NCBI GenBank assembly: GCA_003168375.1
Contig: PMSI01000003.1
Span: 186,001-250,000, forward strand
Origin: Vulcanimicrobiota bacterium
Lineage (GTDB): Bacteria; Vulcanimicrobiota; Vulcanimicrobiia; Vulcanimicrobiales; Vulcanimicrobiaceae
Direction: 5' to 3'
Length of the DNA stretch: 64,000 bases
Shown here: positions 25,682-34,255 of the stretch, in pieces
Layout: every line of letters starts with the position of its first letter
Position numbering within the stretch: position 1 is the stretch's first letter
Notes under the pieces: generated by a model
The model's input: the letters and a program-made list of their open reading frames with translations, nothing else
Told to the model about the DNA's origin: nothing
Databases searched by the model: none
Program-made: the position numbers and the translations under genes

Positions 25682-26809
25682 CTGGCGCGCGAGGCGTTCG
25701 CCCTCGCACCGGGGCTCGTGTACGTCAACCATGCGGCGGTCGGCCTGCTGCCCGTCGCGACGCGCGACGCGCTGCACGCGATGATCGACGACCACGCCGC
25801 ACGCGGCGTCCTCGGCACCGCGTCGCGCGAGTTCTCACTGCCGGCGTACCGGCAGCGCATCGCGGAGTTCGTCGGCGGCCGCGGCGAGGAGATCGCGCTG
25901 TTGCGCAACACCGGCGACGGGGCGACGATCCTCGCGCAGGGACTCGAGCTCGGCCCGGGCGACGAGGTGATCACCGGCGCGAACGAGTTCGGCGCGAACG
26001 CGTATCCGTGGCTCGTGCTCCGCGAGCGCGGCGTAACCGTGACGCTGATCGACGCGCCGCGCGAGCGCATGACGCCCGACGTCCTGCGGCGCACGATCTC
26101 CGCGCGCACCAAGATCGTCGCCGTGTCGTGGGTGACGTTCGACGACGGGTACCGCCACGATCTCGCCGCGCTCGCCGAGGTCGCGCACGCACACGGCGCG
26201 CTGCTCGCGGTCGACGCGATCCAGGGTTTGGGCGCGTTCCCGCTCGACGTGAACGCGACCGGCGTCGACGCACTCTACGCCGGCGGCGCGAAGTGGCTGA
26301 TGGCGCTGCAGGGCGTGAGCTTCTTGTGGTTGCGTGCGAACCTGCTCGACCGCGTCGCGCTGCGCATGCCGGGCTGGCGCTCCGCGCTCGACATGTGGGA
26401 TTTCCTCGACTACACACAGCCGCCGGCCCCCGACGCCTCGCGATACGAGGGCGGGACCCCGAACATCCTCGGCGCGCTCTCGCTGGCGAGCTCGATCGAC
26501 GTGCTCGGCGCCGCCGGTGTCGAACGGATCGGCGAGCACATCCTGGCGCTCACCGATCGCCTCGCCGCCGGCCTGGAGTCGCGCGGATGGACGATCGTGG
26601 GCGATCGCTCGCGCGACGACGTGAAATCCGGGATCGTCACGTTCCGCCGCGACGGGGTCGACGCGATCGCGCTCGGCAAACGCCTCGGACAGGCGAAGAT
26701 CGTCACCACCTACCGCGCCGGAGGCGTGCGCGTCGCACCTCACGGCCACAACACCGCGGCCGAGATCGACGCCATCCTCGACGCCCTTCCCCCGTTGTCG
26801 TCAGGGTGA
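25670..26809 (+). CDS. Class V aminotransferase (cysteine-desulfurase/kynureninase-like fold)
   Basis: A 379-residue PLP enzyme. It shows the N-terminal YVNHAAVG motif, the substrate-binding NTGDGATILAQGL region near 83, the PLP-contacting Asp in VDAIQGLGAFPLD near 180, and the Schiff-base Lys in GGAKWLMALQG near 208. The family includes cysteine desulfurases, epimerases of the isopenicillin-N type and related lyases; no adjacent gene narrows it. The start codon lies in an 18-bp direct repeat whose second copy contains the stop. Confidence 0.86.
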   Translation: MTAPLAREAFALAPGLVYVNHAAVGLLPVATRDALHAMIDDHAARGVLGTASREFSLPAYRQRIAEFVGGRGEEIALLRNTGDGATILAQGLELGPGDEVITGANEFGANAYPWLVLRERGVTVTLIDAPRERMTPDVLRRTISARTKIVAVSWVTFDDGYRHDLAALAEVAHAHGALLAVDAIQGLGAFPLDVNATGVDALYAGGAKWLMALQGVSFLWLRANLLDRVALRMPGWRSALDMWDFLDYTQPPAPDASRYEGGTPNILGALSLASSIDVLGAAGVERIGEHILALTDRLAAGLESRGWTIVGDRSRDDVKSGIVTFRRDGVDAIALGKRLGQAKIVTTYRAGGVRVAPHGHNTAAEIDAILDALPPLSSG

Positions 26810-26817
26810 CAGCGCCG
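26800..26817 (+). repeat. Direct repeat copy 2 (18 bp) at aminotransferase stop
   Basis: The 18-mer GTCAGGGTGACAGCGCCG matches 25664-25681 at 17 of 18 positions and contains the aminotransferase TGA (26807-26809). Repeats exactly at both gene boundaries could mark insertion of the gene between duplicated sites or be remnants of a dispersed element. Confidence 0.6.
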
Positions 26818-26818
26818 G

Positions 26819-27532
26819 CTATTTCCCCGCTGGGGCGGAGAAGATCCCCGCGAACAGGTTGATCACCATGCCCACGATCACCGAGTTGTAGGCGAACGAG
26901 ATGATCGAGTGCGTGATGATCTCGCGCCGCACGCGCGTCTCGGTCACTTGCGGGTCGGAGACCGCGAACGAGGTCCCGATACAGAAGGCGAAGTAGGCGA
27001 AGTCCCAGTCCGAGGGCTGCTCGGTGCCGGGGAAGTTGATCCCGCCGCACTGCGAGCCGTCGCCGTCGTCATCGTACCAGTAGAGGTGCGCGTAGCGGAA
27101 CGTGTAGATCGTGTGCACCAGGAACCAGCCGACGCTGACCGCCAGGATGCCGAGGGAATACGCTTCCCACTTCTCGATCTCGCTGTGCACGAGCGGGCCG
27201 TGGCCGATGATCGCCACCGCGGCGACGAGACCGACGACGACGACGAACAGCACGATCGGCAGGATCAAGTTGCGCCCCGGGTCGTCGGCGGCGGCACGAT
27301 CCCGAGTCAGCTCCGGGTCGGAATGAACGGCACCCAGCCAAAAGAACCCCAGGAGCGTCAGGATGCCCCCGTCGTAGGCGGCGACGAAGCGCGTCGCGCC
27401 GTGCAGCCAGGTGGGGACGACGGTGTAGATCACCAGCGCAACGAGCGCCGACGAGCCGAACGCGACGAGGCGATGCCGGTTGCGCCGCGCCGCCGCCGTC
27501 CGGCGCCGATTGGGCGCCGCGTTGGCGCTCAG
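26819..27532 (-). CDS. DUF1345 membrane protein with probable CTG start
   Basis: A 237-residue integral membrane protein of the DUF1345 family (function unknown). It has the hallmark sequence DWDFAYFAFCIGTSFAVSD and the following helix ITHSIISFAYNSVIV, with five to six membrane helices. The family's first helix (RHRLVAFGSSALVALVIY) lies upstream of the first canonical start, GTG 27433, which falls inside that helix and has no ribosome site. The frame reaches back to a CTG at 27532 that overlaps the preceding gene's TGA (CTGA), without any ATG, GTG or TTG. CTG initiation with translational coupling is therefore the best explanation. Confidence 0.75.
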   Translation of the reverse strand: MSANAAPNRRRTAAARRNRHRLVAFGSSALVALVIYTVVPTWLHGATRFVAAYDGGILTLLGFFWLGAVHSDPELTRDRAAADDPGRNLILPIVLFVVVVGLVAAVAIIGHGPLVHSEIEKWEAYSLGILAVSVGWFLVHTIYTFRYAHLYWYDDDGDGSQCGGINFPGTEQPSDWDFAYFAFCIGTSFAVSDPQVTETRVRREIITHSIISFAYNSVIVGMVINLFAGIFSAPAGK

Positions 27533-28959
27533 AAGCCGTCGTCCGCGACGCGACAGGAAGCCATGATCGCGTCGCTCATCCCGTGGATCAATCGCTTGTC
27601 CGCCGGCGCGACGGTCGCTAGGATCCCGCCGAGCCGCGTTTCATCGCCGACCACGAAGTAGTACGGACAGAGCCTCACGCGTCCGTCCATCTCTTTGATC
27701 TCGCCCGACTCGCCCAGAAACGGGACGCGCACGCGCTTCCCTTTGTGGAAGCGCTGCAGGATGTACGGGGTCGTGTTGAACGACGCTTTCGCCTCGCTCA
27801 GCGCCTCGCGCCACCCCTCTTTGGTGAGGTCGTTCGCGACCTTGACGCCCTTCGATCCCCAGGCCAGCTCGCTGAACCCGGACGGTTTCACGACGAAGTC
27901 GCGTTCGCTCTTGCCGAGATCGGCGAGCTGCATCCAGTCGTGCACCGGCGCGCCGTTCGCGGTGAGATCCGCGATCACGCCTTGCCACGGGAGCGGACGC
28001 GGGTCGACGATCCAGGTGCGCGGGAATATCCCCAGCAGCCGTTCGTCCACCTGAGGCCCGAGCTCGGCCCGCCAGTACGCGCGCAAACTCGGATGGTGGA
28101 AGAGCGCAAAGCTCGACTTCTCCTCGAAATGCGCCTTGGGAGGCGGGGTGATGCGAACGCGGTTGTGGCGCGCCGCGTACAGGATCAGCTCCTGTTTGGA
28201 GATATTGAGCAGATCGAACAGCTCGAAGTTCCGGTAGAGCACGTCGATCTTCGTTTCGCGGCCGTCTTCGCGGCGAACGAACAATGCTTCCTCGGTGAAG
28301 ACGACGTCTTGCGGCCAACAGACGACCACCTCGGCACCGAACGCGTTGACCCGGCCGGCGAGCCAGCTCAGCTCGGCCCGGTAGGCGGCGGACTCCTGGC
28401 TGACGACGAGCGCGACCGTGGGGTGCTCGTTCGACGCCAGTGCGCGGACCATCTCGGCGAAGCGCTCGGCGATCCCGTCGGCGCCGCCGACGCTGTCGCT
28501 GCCGATCTCGCAGTACGTGTGCGCGAGCGCGTTCGTGAACCCCATCCCGCCGGGGACGCTATCCAGTTCGCTCGCGACGTACCCGTCGTCGGTGAGGATC
28601 AGGTCGGGACGGATGACGCGCGGGATATCTTGCTTGAAGCGGTTCTGGCGGGCCAGCTTGACGATCTGCTCGGGTTTGCCGCGATCGAGCTCTTCGGCGA
28701 TGTACGCCGGAGCGGTGCCCCGCGCGCTGCGCAGGTAGAGGGCGTTGAGCGCCCGGTAGAAGGCGAGCAGGTCGTTCCCTAGCGACTCGATCGCCGCGAC
28801 GGTCTTCGGGGCGAGGGGAAAGGGCTCGGGAGAGACCCGCCAGGGGACGTTGCCTTCGGCGCCGTCGGCGACGCGAAAGAGGCCGGGAGGAAGATGGTCG
28901 GTGACGTACCGGGCTCGCCCGACTGCGTCGAGCTCCGGGGCCACGCTCGTACAGGACAT
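27529..28959 (-). CDS. Unknown soluble protein, possibly ATP-grasp-like
   Basis: A 476-residue cytosolic protein. ATG 28959 is preferred over GTG 28974 because GAGG is spaced seven bases before it. The C-terminal half has features that could belong to an ATP-grasp ligase-like fold (DFVVKPSGFSELAWGSKGVKV, PYILQRFHKGKRVRVPFLG, RLCPYYFVVGD). The middle has a Rossmann-like stretch (PTVALVVSQESAAYRAEL). I do not recognise the family, and the ATP-grasp suggestion is weak. It overlaps the DUF1345 gene by four bases, so the pair is coupled. Confidence 0.65.
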   Translation of the reverse strand: MSCTSVAPELDAVGRARYVTDHLPPGLFRVADGAEGNVPWRVSPEPFPLAPKTVAAIESLGNDLLAFYRALNALYLRSARGTAPAYIAEELDRGKPEQIVKLARQNRFKQDIPRVIRPDLILTDDGYVASELDSVPGGMGFTNALAHTYCEIGSDSVGGADGIAERFAEMVRALASNEHPTVALVVSQESAAYRAELSWLAGRVNAFGAEVVVCWPQDVVFTEEALFVRREDGRETKIDVLYRNFELFDLLNISKQELILYAARHNRVRITPPPKAHFEEKSSFALFHHPSLRAYWRAELGPQVDERLLGIFPRTWIVDPRPLPWQGVIADLTANGAPVHDWMQLADLGKSERDFVVKPSGFSELAWGSKGVKVANDLTKEGWREALSEAKASFNTTPYILQRFHKGKRVRVPFLGESGEIKEMDGRVRLCPYYFVVGDETRLGGILATVAPADKRLIHGMSDAIMASCRVADDGF

Positions 28960-29035
28960 CAGCTGCCTCGACACCGCATTTCGCTGCCCTAGAACCCCTG
29001 GGCGGCCACGCGGTTGCGTGACCGGCGGCCCCTTG

Positions 29036-29410
29036 CTACTTGAGCGGAACGGCGCCCGGCAGCAAGAGCGCGTGCTCGATAATGACCGCGGCGTCGCGAT
29101 ACGCGAGCGTCATGTGGAGCGTGTACTGCAAGCCGAGCGGGGCCAGCGAGACGTCGTGGACGGCGCGCGAGGCGGCCGCGCCGGGCAGCACTTCGATCGA
29201 GGTGGTCTCGTCGAACGAGGCCTTGGCGTTCTTGAACGTCTCGGTCACCGCGACGGTCTTGCCGCCGTCGGGCGCGCCGCCGCACACCGTCACCGAGACC
29301 GGTTGCCCGGCCACCGGGAACACCTCCCGCGAGCACCGCGAAGCGGGCTGCGGGAGCGCGGGGGCGATGCTCGCGACGAACAGCGCGAGGACCGCTACGA
29401 AGGTGCGCAT
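29036..29410 (-). CDS. Small secreted protein, unknown
   Basis: A 124-residue exported protein with a signal peptide (MRTFVAVLALFVASIAPALP) and a beta-rich mature domain carrying two cysteines (SRCSREVF, VTVCGG) that could pair. No family is recognised. It lies 76 bases downstream of the 476-residue gene's start on the opposite side of a short spacer and divergent from the Cof-type phosphatase. Confidence 0.6.
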   Translation of the reverse strand: MRTFVAVLALFVASIAPALPQPASRCSREVFPVAGQPVSVTVCGGAPDGGKTVAVTETFKNAKASFDETTSIEVLPGAAASRAVHDVSLAPLGLQYTLHMTLAYRDAAVIIEHALLLPGAVPLK

Positions 29411-29463
29411 GTTCGTTCAACGTATTCCACGAGGCCGCCGTTACGCATTTCTGGAACGAGACC

Positions 29464-30291
29464 ATGCCCTCCAAACCGAGCTCACCACCGATCGACCTCA
29501 TCGCCCTCGACCTCGACGGAACGCTCCTTGCGCCCGACGAGACGATCAGCGTACGAAACCGGACAGCGATCAAAGAGGCCTTGAACGGCGGGATTCGCGT
29601 CGTGCTGGTGACCGGACGCGGGGTCGACACGCCGATCCGGGTCTCGAAAGAGCTCGGGCTGAACTTGCCCGTGATCTGCTGCCACGGGGCGCTGACCAAG
29701 GATTTTGGGGCGAACAAGACGCTGGAGAGCATCCCGGTTCCCTTGCCGTATGCGAAGCGGATGGTCGAGTTCGCCGAGCGCGAGGGATTGGCGGTCGCGA
29801 TCTACCTCGAAGAACGGTTCTACCGGCTCCAAGGGTCCGAGGTCTTCATGGAGGACATGCGCGGGCCGGGCTGGCACGAAGCGCCCTCGCTCGCCGAGAT
29901 CCTGACCGAAGCGCCGACGTTCATCCGGTTCCTGGGTGAAGAGTCGGTGCGCCGCATGCAGCGCGAGTTCGGCGATCTGCCGCTGAGCTTCCGGTACGAG
30001 ACCTGGCGGGACTTCGTCGAGTGCGCGGTGCTGAACCGCGACGCGAGCAAGAAGAACGCGCTCGCGCGGCTGTGCGCGGACTTCGGGATCCCGGCGGAAC
30101 GCGTCCTCGCGATCGGCGATTCGCGCAACGATGTTCCCATGCTGCGCTGGGCCGGGATCGGCGTCGCCATGGGCAACGCGCTCCCCGAGGTGCGCGAGTC
30201 GGTCCGCCACGTCACCGCGCCGAACGATCGGGACGGCGTCGCCCTCGCGATCGAACGGTTCGTCTTCGCACCGGCCAGGAAGTCCGCTTGA
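29464..30291 (+). CDS. Cof-type HAD-IIB phosphatase
   Basis: A 275-residue sugar-phosphate or nucleotide phosphatase of the Cof subfamily. Motif I is ALDLDGTLL near residue 14, motif II is LVTGRG, motif III Lys lies in DASKKNALARL near 195, and motif IV is AIGDSRNDVPML near 218. The type-IIB cap sits between motifs II and III. It is the first gene of a long same-strand run; the substrate is unknown. Confidence 0.9.
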   Translation: MPSKPSSPPIDLIALDLDGTLLAPDETISVRNRTAIKEALNGGIRVVLVTGRGVDTPIRVSKELGLNLPVICCHGALTKDFGANKTLESIPVPLPYAKRMVEFAEREGLAVAIYLEERFYRLQGSEVFMEDMRGPGWHEAPSLAEILTEAPTFIRFLGEESVRRMQREFGDLPLSFRYETWRDFVECAVLNRDASKKNALARLCADFGIPAERVLAIGDSRNDVPMLRWAGIGVAMGNALPEVRESVRHVTAPNDRDGVALAIERFVFAPARKSA

Positions 30292-30292
30292 T

Positions 30293-30550
30293 ATGCAGCC
30301 CGCGGCGCCGAGCCCCGAGTACGAGAACGAGCTTCGCACCGTGCTCGCCCAGCGTGATTGGTCGGCGCTGCGCGAGTTCACCCGCAAGCAGAACCAGATC
30401 CCGGACGACGTGTACGAGCAGGATCGCCACTTCTGGGAGGTGCTGTTGCACAAACTGACCTGCAACCGCATCGATCTCCTCGGCTTGCATGACGACTCGC
30501 GCGCCTGGCTGAAGGAGCATGGATACACGACCGATCTGGGAGCCACGTAA
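30293..30550 (+). CDS. 85-residue acidic protein, unknown
   Basis: A short helical protein (ELRTVLAQRDWSALREFT, FWEVLLHKLTCNR) with no recognised family. ATG 30293 lies one base after the preceding TGA, and the next gene starts within six bases of its stop, so it is embedded in the moaD-moaE operon. Its place suggests a housekeeping or cofactor-related role without proof. Confidence 0.6.
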   Translation: MQPAAPSPEYENELRTVLAQRDWSALREFTRKQNQIPDDVYEQDRHFWEVLLHKLTCNRIDLLGLHDDSRAWLKEHGYTTDLGAT

Positions 30551-30555
30551 CGGTG

Positions 30556-30798
30556 ATGGTGCGCGTTCTGGCGTTCGCGCGGCTGCGCGAGCTGCTCGGG
30601 TTCGGCGAGAGGCACGTCGGCGTCGCGGACGGCACGACGGCCGATGCGATGTGGTCGCGTCTCGCGCAGGACGCGCCGCAGCTTGCCGCGCTGCGCGCCT
30701 CGACGCGGTTCGCGCGCAACGGAGCGCTGGTGGACGGAGCGGCGGTGTTGCACGAGGGCGACGAGCTCGCGCTGCTGCCGCCGGTGGGCGGCGGATGA
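30556..30798 (+). CDS. moaD: Molybdopterin synthase sulfur carrier MoaD
   Basis: An 80-residue ubiquitin-fold protein that carries the thiocarboxylate used to convert precursor Z to molybdopterin. It begins VRVLAFARLRELLG and ends in the required Gly-Gly (LALLPPVGGG). ATG 30556 is preferred over the adjoining GTG 30553. Its stop overlaps the moaE ATG. Confidence 0.92.
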   Translation: MVRVLAFARLRELLGFGERHVGVADGTTADAMWSRLAQDAPQLAALRASTRFARNGALVDGAAVLHEGDELALLPPVGGG

Positions 30799-31217
30799 TC
30801 GGGTTGTCGGCGCAGCCGCTCGATCCCGAAGCCCTGGTGCGCGCCGTGAAGACCGAGGCGCACGGTGCGGTGGTGACCTTTTTGGGCACGACGCGGGCCA
30901 CGTCGCCGGGCGATCCGCGCCCCGTCGCCGCGCTCGAGTACGAAGCGTACGAGACGATGGCGGTCGCCGAGATGGAGACGATAGCCCGCGAGGTGCAGGA
31001 TCGCTTCGGTCCGCTTGGCATCGCCATGCTCCACCGTACCGGCCGCGTCGCGCTCGGCGAACCGTCGGTCGCCGTCGTCGTCGCGGCCCCGCACCGCGGC
31101 GCCGCGTTCGATGCCTGCCGCTACGCGATCGACGCGCTCAAGTCGCGCGTCGCCGTATGGAAGCGCGAGATCTACCGCGACGGCGACGCGGCCTGGATCG
31201 CGAACACCGCGCCGTGA
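30795..31217 (+). CDS. moaE: Molybdopterin synthase catalytic subunit MoaE
   Basis: A 140-residue large subunit of molybdopterin synthase. It shows the family blocks GAVVTFLGTTR, LEYEAYETMA, HRTGRVALGE, and the active-site Lys region DALKSRVAVWKREIY. It is coupled to moaD by ATGA and to the following hydrolase by GTGA. Confidence 0.94.
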   Translation: MIGLSAQPLDPEALVRAVKTEAHGAVVTFLGTTRATSPGDPRPVAALEYEAYETMAVAEMETIAREVQDRFGPLGIAMLHRTGRVALGEPSVAVVVAAPHRGAAFDACRYAIDALKSRVAVWKREIYRDGDAAWIANTAP

Positions 31218-31984
31218 ACGTCATCCTGCACCGCGTCCCGTGTGACAACGAGGGGATTGCCGTACTCGAGTACGAGGCGCGGCGCGCGCGTGACGTGACG
31301 CTGATCGCCGCCCACGGGTATTCGAGCTCGAAGCAAAACCTGGACGGTCTCTGCGCGTTCTTGGCGAGCCACGGCTGCTCGGTGTACTCGCTCGACTTTC
31401 CGGGTCACAAGCTCGGCGCGAGCGGCGGCCGTTTGCGTGACGTCGAGAGCCTCTTCGGCGCGATGGATGCCGCCGTGCGCTTCGCGCGCGAACGCGGCGC
31501 GCGGATGGTCTACGCGATGGGGCACAGCATGGGCGCGGCGGCCGCGCTGTGCGTCGCCGGCCGCGATCCCGCGATCGCGGGTGCGATCTCGATCGCGACG
31601 GGATACGGGCGCCCCACCGTGCTCGACACGCTCGCCGCGCGCGGCGTCGTCGATTTGCGCTCCTCCTACGTCGACGGGCTGACGCTGCAAGAGGCCGCGG
31701 AACAATGGCAGCCGCACCTCGAGGCCGCGCTGCCGCAGCTGGCGGGGCGCCCGGTGCTCTTCGTCGCCGCCGAACGGGATGCGATGATCGCACGCTCGTC
31801 GGTGGAAGCGCTCTACGAGCGCGCCGCCGAGCCGAAGACCTTCGTCACCGTCCCGAGCGACCACACCTTCGCAGCCGACAACAGCCGCTCAGCGGTGCTC
31901 CAATGGCTCAACGCGCTTCACCCGCGCCGCGCCGGCGGCGCCGAACCCGCGCCGCCGACACCGTTGGTCGACGCGCCGCTATGA
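31214..31984 (+). CDS. Alpha/beta hydrolase
   Basis: A 256-residue serine hydrolase. HGYSSSKQNL forms the oxyanion region, GHSMGAAAAL near residue 111 the nucleophile elbow (Ser in GHSMG), Asp in AERDAMI near 193 and His in PSDHTFA near 220 complete the triad. It is probably cytosolic. GTG 31214 overlaps the moaE TGA, and its stop overlaps the moeB ATG, placing an esterase-like enzyme inside the molybdopterin run. The substrate is unknown. Confidence 0.85.
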   Translation: MNVILHRVPCDNEGIAVLEYEARRARDVTLIAAHGYSSSKQNLDGLCAFLASHGCSVYSLDFPGHKLGASGGRLRDVESLFGAMDAAVRFARERGARMVYAMGHSMGAAAALCVAGRDPAIAGAISIATGYGRPTVLDTLAARGVVDLRSSYVDGLTLQEAAEQWQPHLEAALPQLAGRPVLFVAAERDAMIARSSVEALYERAAEPKTFVTVPSDHTFAADNSRSAVLQWLNALHPRRAGGAEPAPPTPLVDAPL

Positions 31985-33093
31985 TGGCGGGACGGCGCGA
32001 TCTGCGCCGCTACAGCCGGCATCTGCTTATCCCCGAAGTCGGCCTGGCCGGACAGGAGAAGCTGGCGCGTGCGCGCGTGCTCGTGATCGGCGCCGGCGGG
32101 CTTGGCTCGCCCGTCCTCGCCTACCTCGCGGCGGCCGGCGTCGGGCGGATCGTGATCGTCGACGACGACACCGTCGACGAGACGAACCTGCAGCGCCAGA
32201 TCTTGTACGACACCGCCGACGTCGGCAAGCCGAAAGCGCACCGCGCCGCCGAACGGCTGCGCGCGTTGAACCCGCAGATCGCGATCGACGCGCTCGCGAC
32301 GCGCTTCGACGCGGCGAACGCCCGCGAGCTGGTCCGGCTGGTCGACGTCGTGGTCGACGGCAGCGACACGTTCTCGACGCGCTATCTCGTCAACGACGCC
32401 TGCGTGCTCGAAGGCAAACCCGACGTGCACGGCTCGATCTTCCGGTTCGACGGACAAGTCTCGATCTTCGGCGCTCCAGGCGGTCCGTGTTACCGCTGCC
32501 TCTACCCCGAGGCGCCGCCCGAGCATCTCGTCCCCTCGTGCAGCGAGGGCGGAGTCCTCGGTGTGCTGGCGGGGATCGTCGGTTCGTTCCAGGCCGCCGA
32601 AGCGATCAAGCTCCTGCTCGAGATCGGGACGCCGCTGATCGGCCGCCTGCTGCTGATCGATGCGCTCGACGCGCGCGTGCGCGAAGTGCGGATCGCGCGT
32701 GATCCGGCCTGTCCACTGTGCGGCGATGCGCCCTCGATCACCGGCGTCGGCAGCGTTCCCGAGCGCGCGACGCCGCCGGCCACGGTCCCCGACCTCGATC
32801 TCGACGCGCTCGACACCGTGCTCGAGGCGGGCGGCGTGCTGCTCGACGTGCGCGAACCGCACGAGCGCGCTCTGGGTGAGGTCCCCGGCGCCCTCGCGAT
32901 CCCGGTCACCGTGCTCGAGGCACGAATGCACGAGCTCGACACCGCGAAAACCTACGTCGTCGCCTGTCGGGTCGGCAGCAAATCGCGCTGGGCCGCCGAG
33001 CGCCTCAAGGAGGCGGGCTTCGGCAGGGTCTATCACCTGCGCGATGGTCTCCTCGCCCTGGCCGCCCGCGACGCGACGTTCGATCTGTTCTAA
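31981..33093 (+). CDS. moeB: MoeB/ThiF adenylyltransferase with C-terminal rhodanese domain
   Basis: A 370-residue two-domain enzyme. Residues 1-245 are an E1-like adenylyltransferase: GAGGLGSPVLAYLAAAG nucleotide loop near 37, DDTVDETNLQRQ near 60, and zinc cysteines in CYRC and CPLCG. Residues 270-370 are a rhodanese with the active-site loop ACRVGSKS (Cys near 323). The fusion activates and sulfurates MoaD (and perhaps other carriers), as in MoeZ/MOCS3. It sits two genes downstream of moaE. Confidence 0.92.
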   Translation: MMAGRRDLRRYSRHLLIPEVGLAGQEKLARARVLVIGAGGLGSPVLAYLAAAGVGRIVIVDDDTVDETNLQRQILYDTADVGKPKAHRAAERLRALNPQIAIDALATRFDAANARELVRLVDVVVDGSDTFSTRYLVNDACVLEGKPDVHGSIFRFDGQVSIFGAPGGPCYRCLYPEAPPEHLVPSCSEGGVLGVLAGIVGSFQAAEAIKLLLEIGTPLIGRLLLIDALDARVREVRIARDPACPLCGDAPSITGVGSVPERATPPATVPDLDLDALDTVLEAGGVLLDVREPHERALGEVPGALAIPVTVLEARMHELDTAKTYVVACRVGSKSRWAAERLKEAGFGRVYHLRDGLLALAARDATFDLF

Positions 33094-34255
33094 AGCGCTC
33101 GGCTTCGCGCTCGCACTCCTCGCGAGCCTCGCGTGGTTCGCGCCGTTGCCGGCGGCGGCGGACGACGGCGCGTTGCTCGAAGCCGGACGCACAGCCGGCC
33201 GAGGCCTGTTGCTGCTGCGCGATCCGAAGGTCTGCTCGATCGCGCTCCTACGCGATCGCTGCCGGGCCGACGCCGACGTGTTCCTGGCGGGCAAGACCGA
33301 CGCGGACTTCAAGGATATTCCGAAGATCGGACCGCACCCGGCCTCGGGGCTGCGCGCCTTCGTCGCCAACGGCGACCGCGACGGGTTCGATAGCGCGCTG
33401 GGCTGGTTCAACACCCGCCAGAGCACAGCGGAGATGTGGACGGCCGACGCGCGAGGCGCGGCGCTGTACGACGCCGGTATCGAAGACGTCTTGCTCCCGG
33501 CGGCGCACGGCGTCGACGTCATGGAGCTGCTCGGCTCGGGATCCCTGATGGACCTGTTCGGTCACGCGGCGAGGATTCCGCGCGGCACGCTGCCGGTCGA
33601 GATCCCGCAAGCGCGTTCAGATGCGGGTTCACCGGTCGCGGGCGCGATAGCGCTCCCCAGCGGAGCGATGAAAATCGCCCATGGCTTGGTCGCTGCAATC
33701 GATGTCGCGATGCCGCCACCGCCGCTGGTCGCGGTGACGTTCGCCGACGGCGTTGCGGGCGACGCCGCGCTCGGCGTGGCGAGTTCGACCGTCGCGGAGC
33801 TCATCGACTCTCCGTCATGGCTTTTCCAGGCTGACGCCCAGCTTTTCGTCGAGGCGTATACGTCTCGTCTGGCCGTCATCGCGCCGAGCCGCGCGGCGCA
33901 GATCGCCGACTTTCGCGCTGCTCTGCGCGGCACGCCGGGATTTTCGCACGACGCGGCAATCGGCAAGTACAACGCGCTGATCGGCGATGTGATGCAAAGT
34001 GCGCAGCCGCGGGCGAAGCCGTTGATGCTTGGCGCATTCGCGGCGCAGCTCACGTATAACGCTGTGATCCTGCGCGACCGCGGCGTCGCCACGGGTATGG
34101 CGACGGTCATCTCGCAGCAGAGCGCCTTGGACCAGAGCGTCGCCGGGTGGCATGAGGCGCGCCTCGCGGCAAATGCTCCGGGAGCGGACTGGGCAGCGCA
34201 ATACCAGCTCGGCCTGCGGCTCGTCGATCTGATCCAGAAAGCAAATCGTCCGTGA
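33044..34255 (+). CDS. Secreted protein of unknown function
   Basis: A 403-residue exported protein with an extended signal peptide (ALGFALALLASLAWFAPLPAAA). ATG 33044 lies 50 bases inside moeB and is the only canonical start before the signal sequence. The mature part has two cysteines near the start (KVCSIALLRDRC) and a long Ala-rich helical remainder (AELIDSPSWLFQADAQLFVEAY). No family is recognised. It overlaps rmlC by four bases. Confidence 0.65.
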   Translation: MVSSPWPPATRRSICSKALGFALALLASLAWFAPLPAAADDGALLEAGRTAGRGLLLLRDPKVCSIALLRDRCRADADVFLAGKTDADFKDIPKIGPHPASGLRAFVANGDRDGFDSALGWFNTRQSTAEMWTADARGAALYDAGIEDVLLPAAHGVDVMELLGSGSLMDLFGHAARIPRGTLPVEIPQARSDAGSPVAGAIALPSGAMKIAHGLVAAIDVAMPPPPLVAVTFADGVAGDAALGVASSTVAELIDSPSWLFQADAQLFVEAYTSRLAVIAPSRAAQIADFRAALRGTPGFSHDAAIGKYNALIGDVMQSAQPRAKPLMLGAFAAQLTYNAVILRDRGVATGMATVISQQSALDQSVAGWHEARLAANAPGADWAAQYQLGLRLVDLIQKANRP

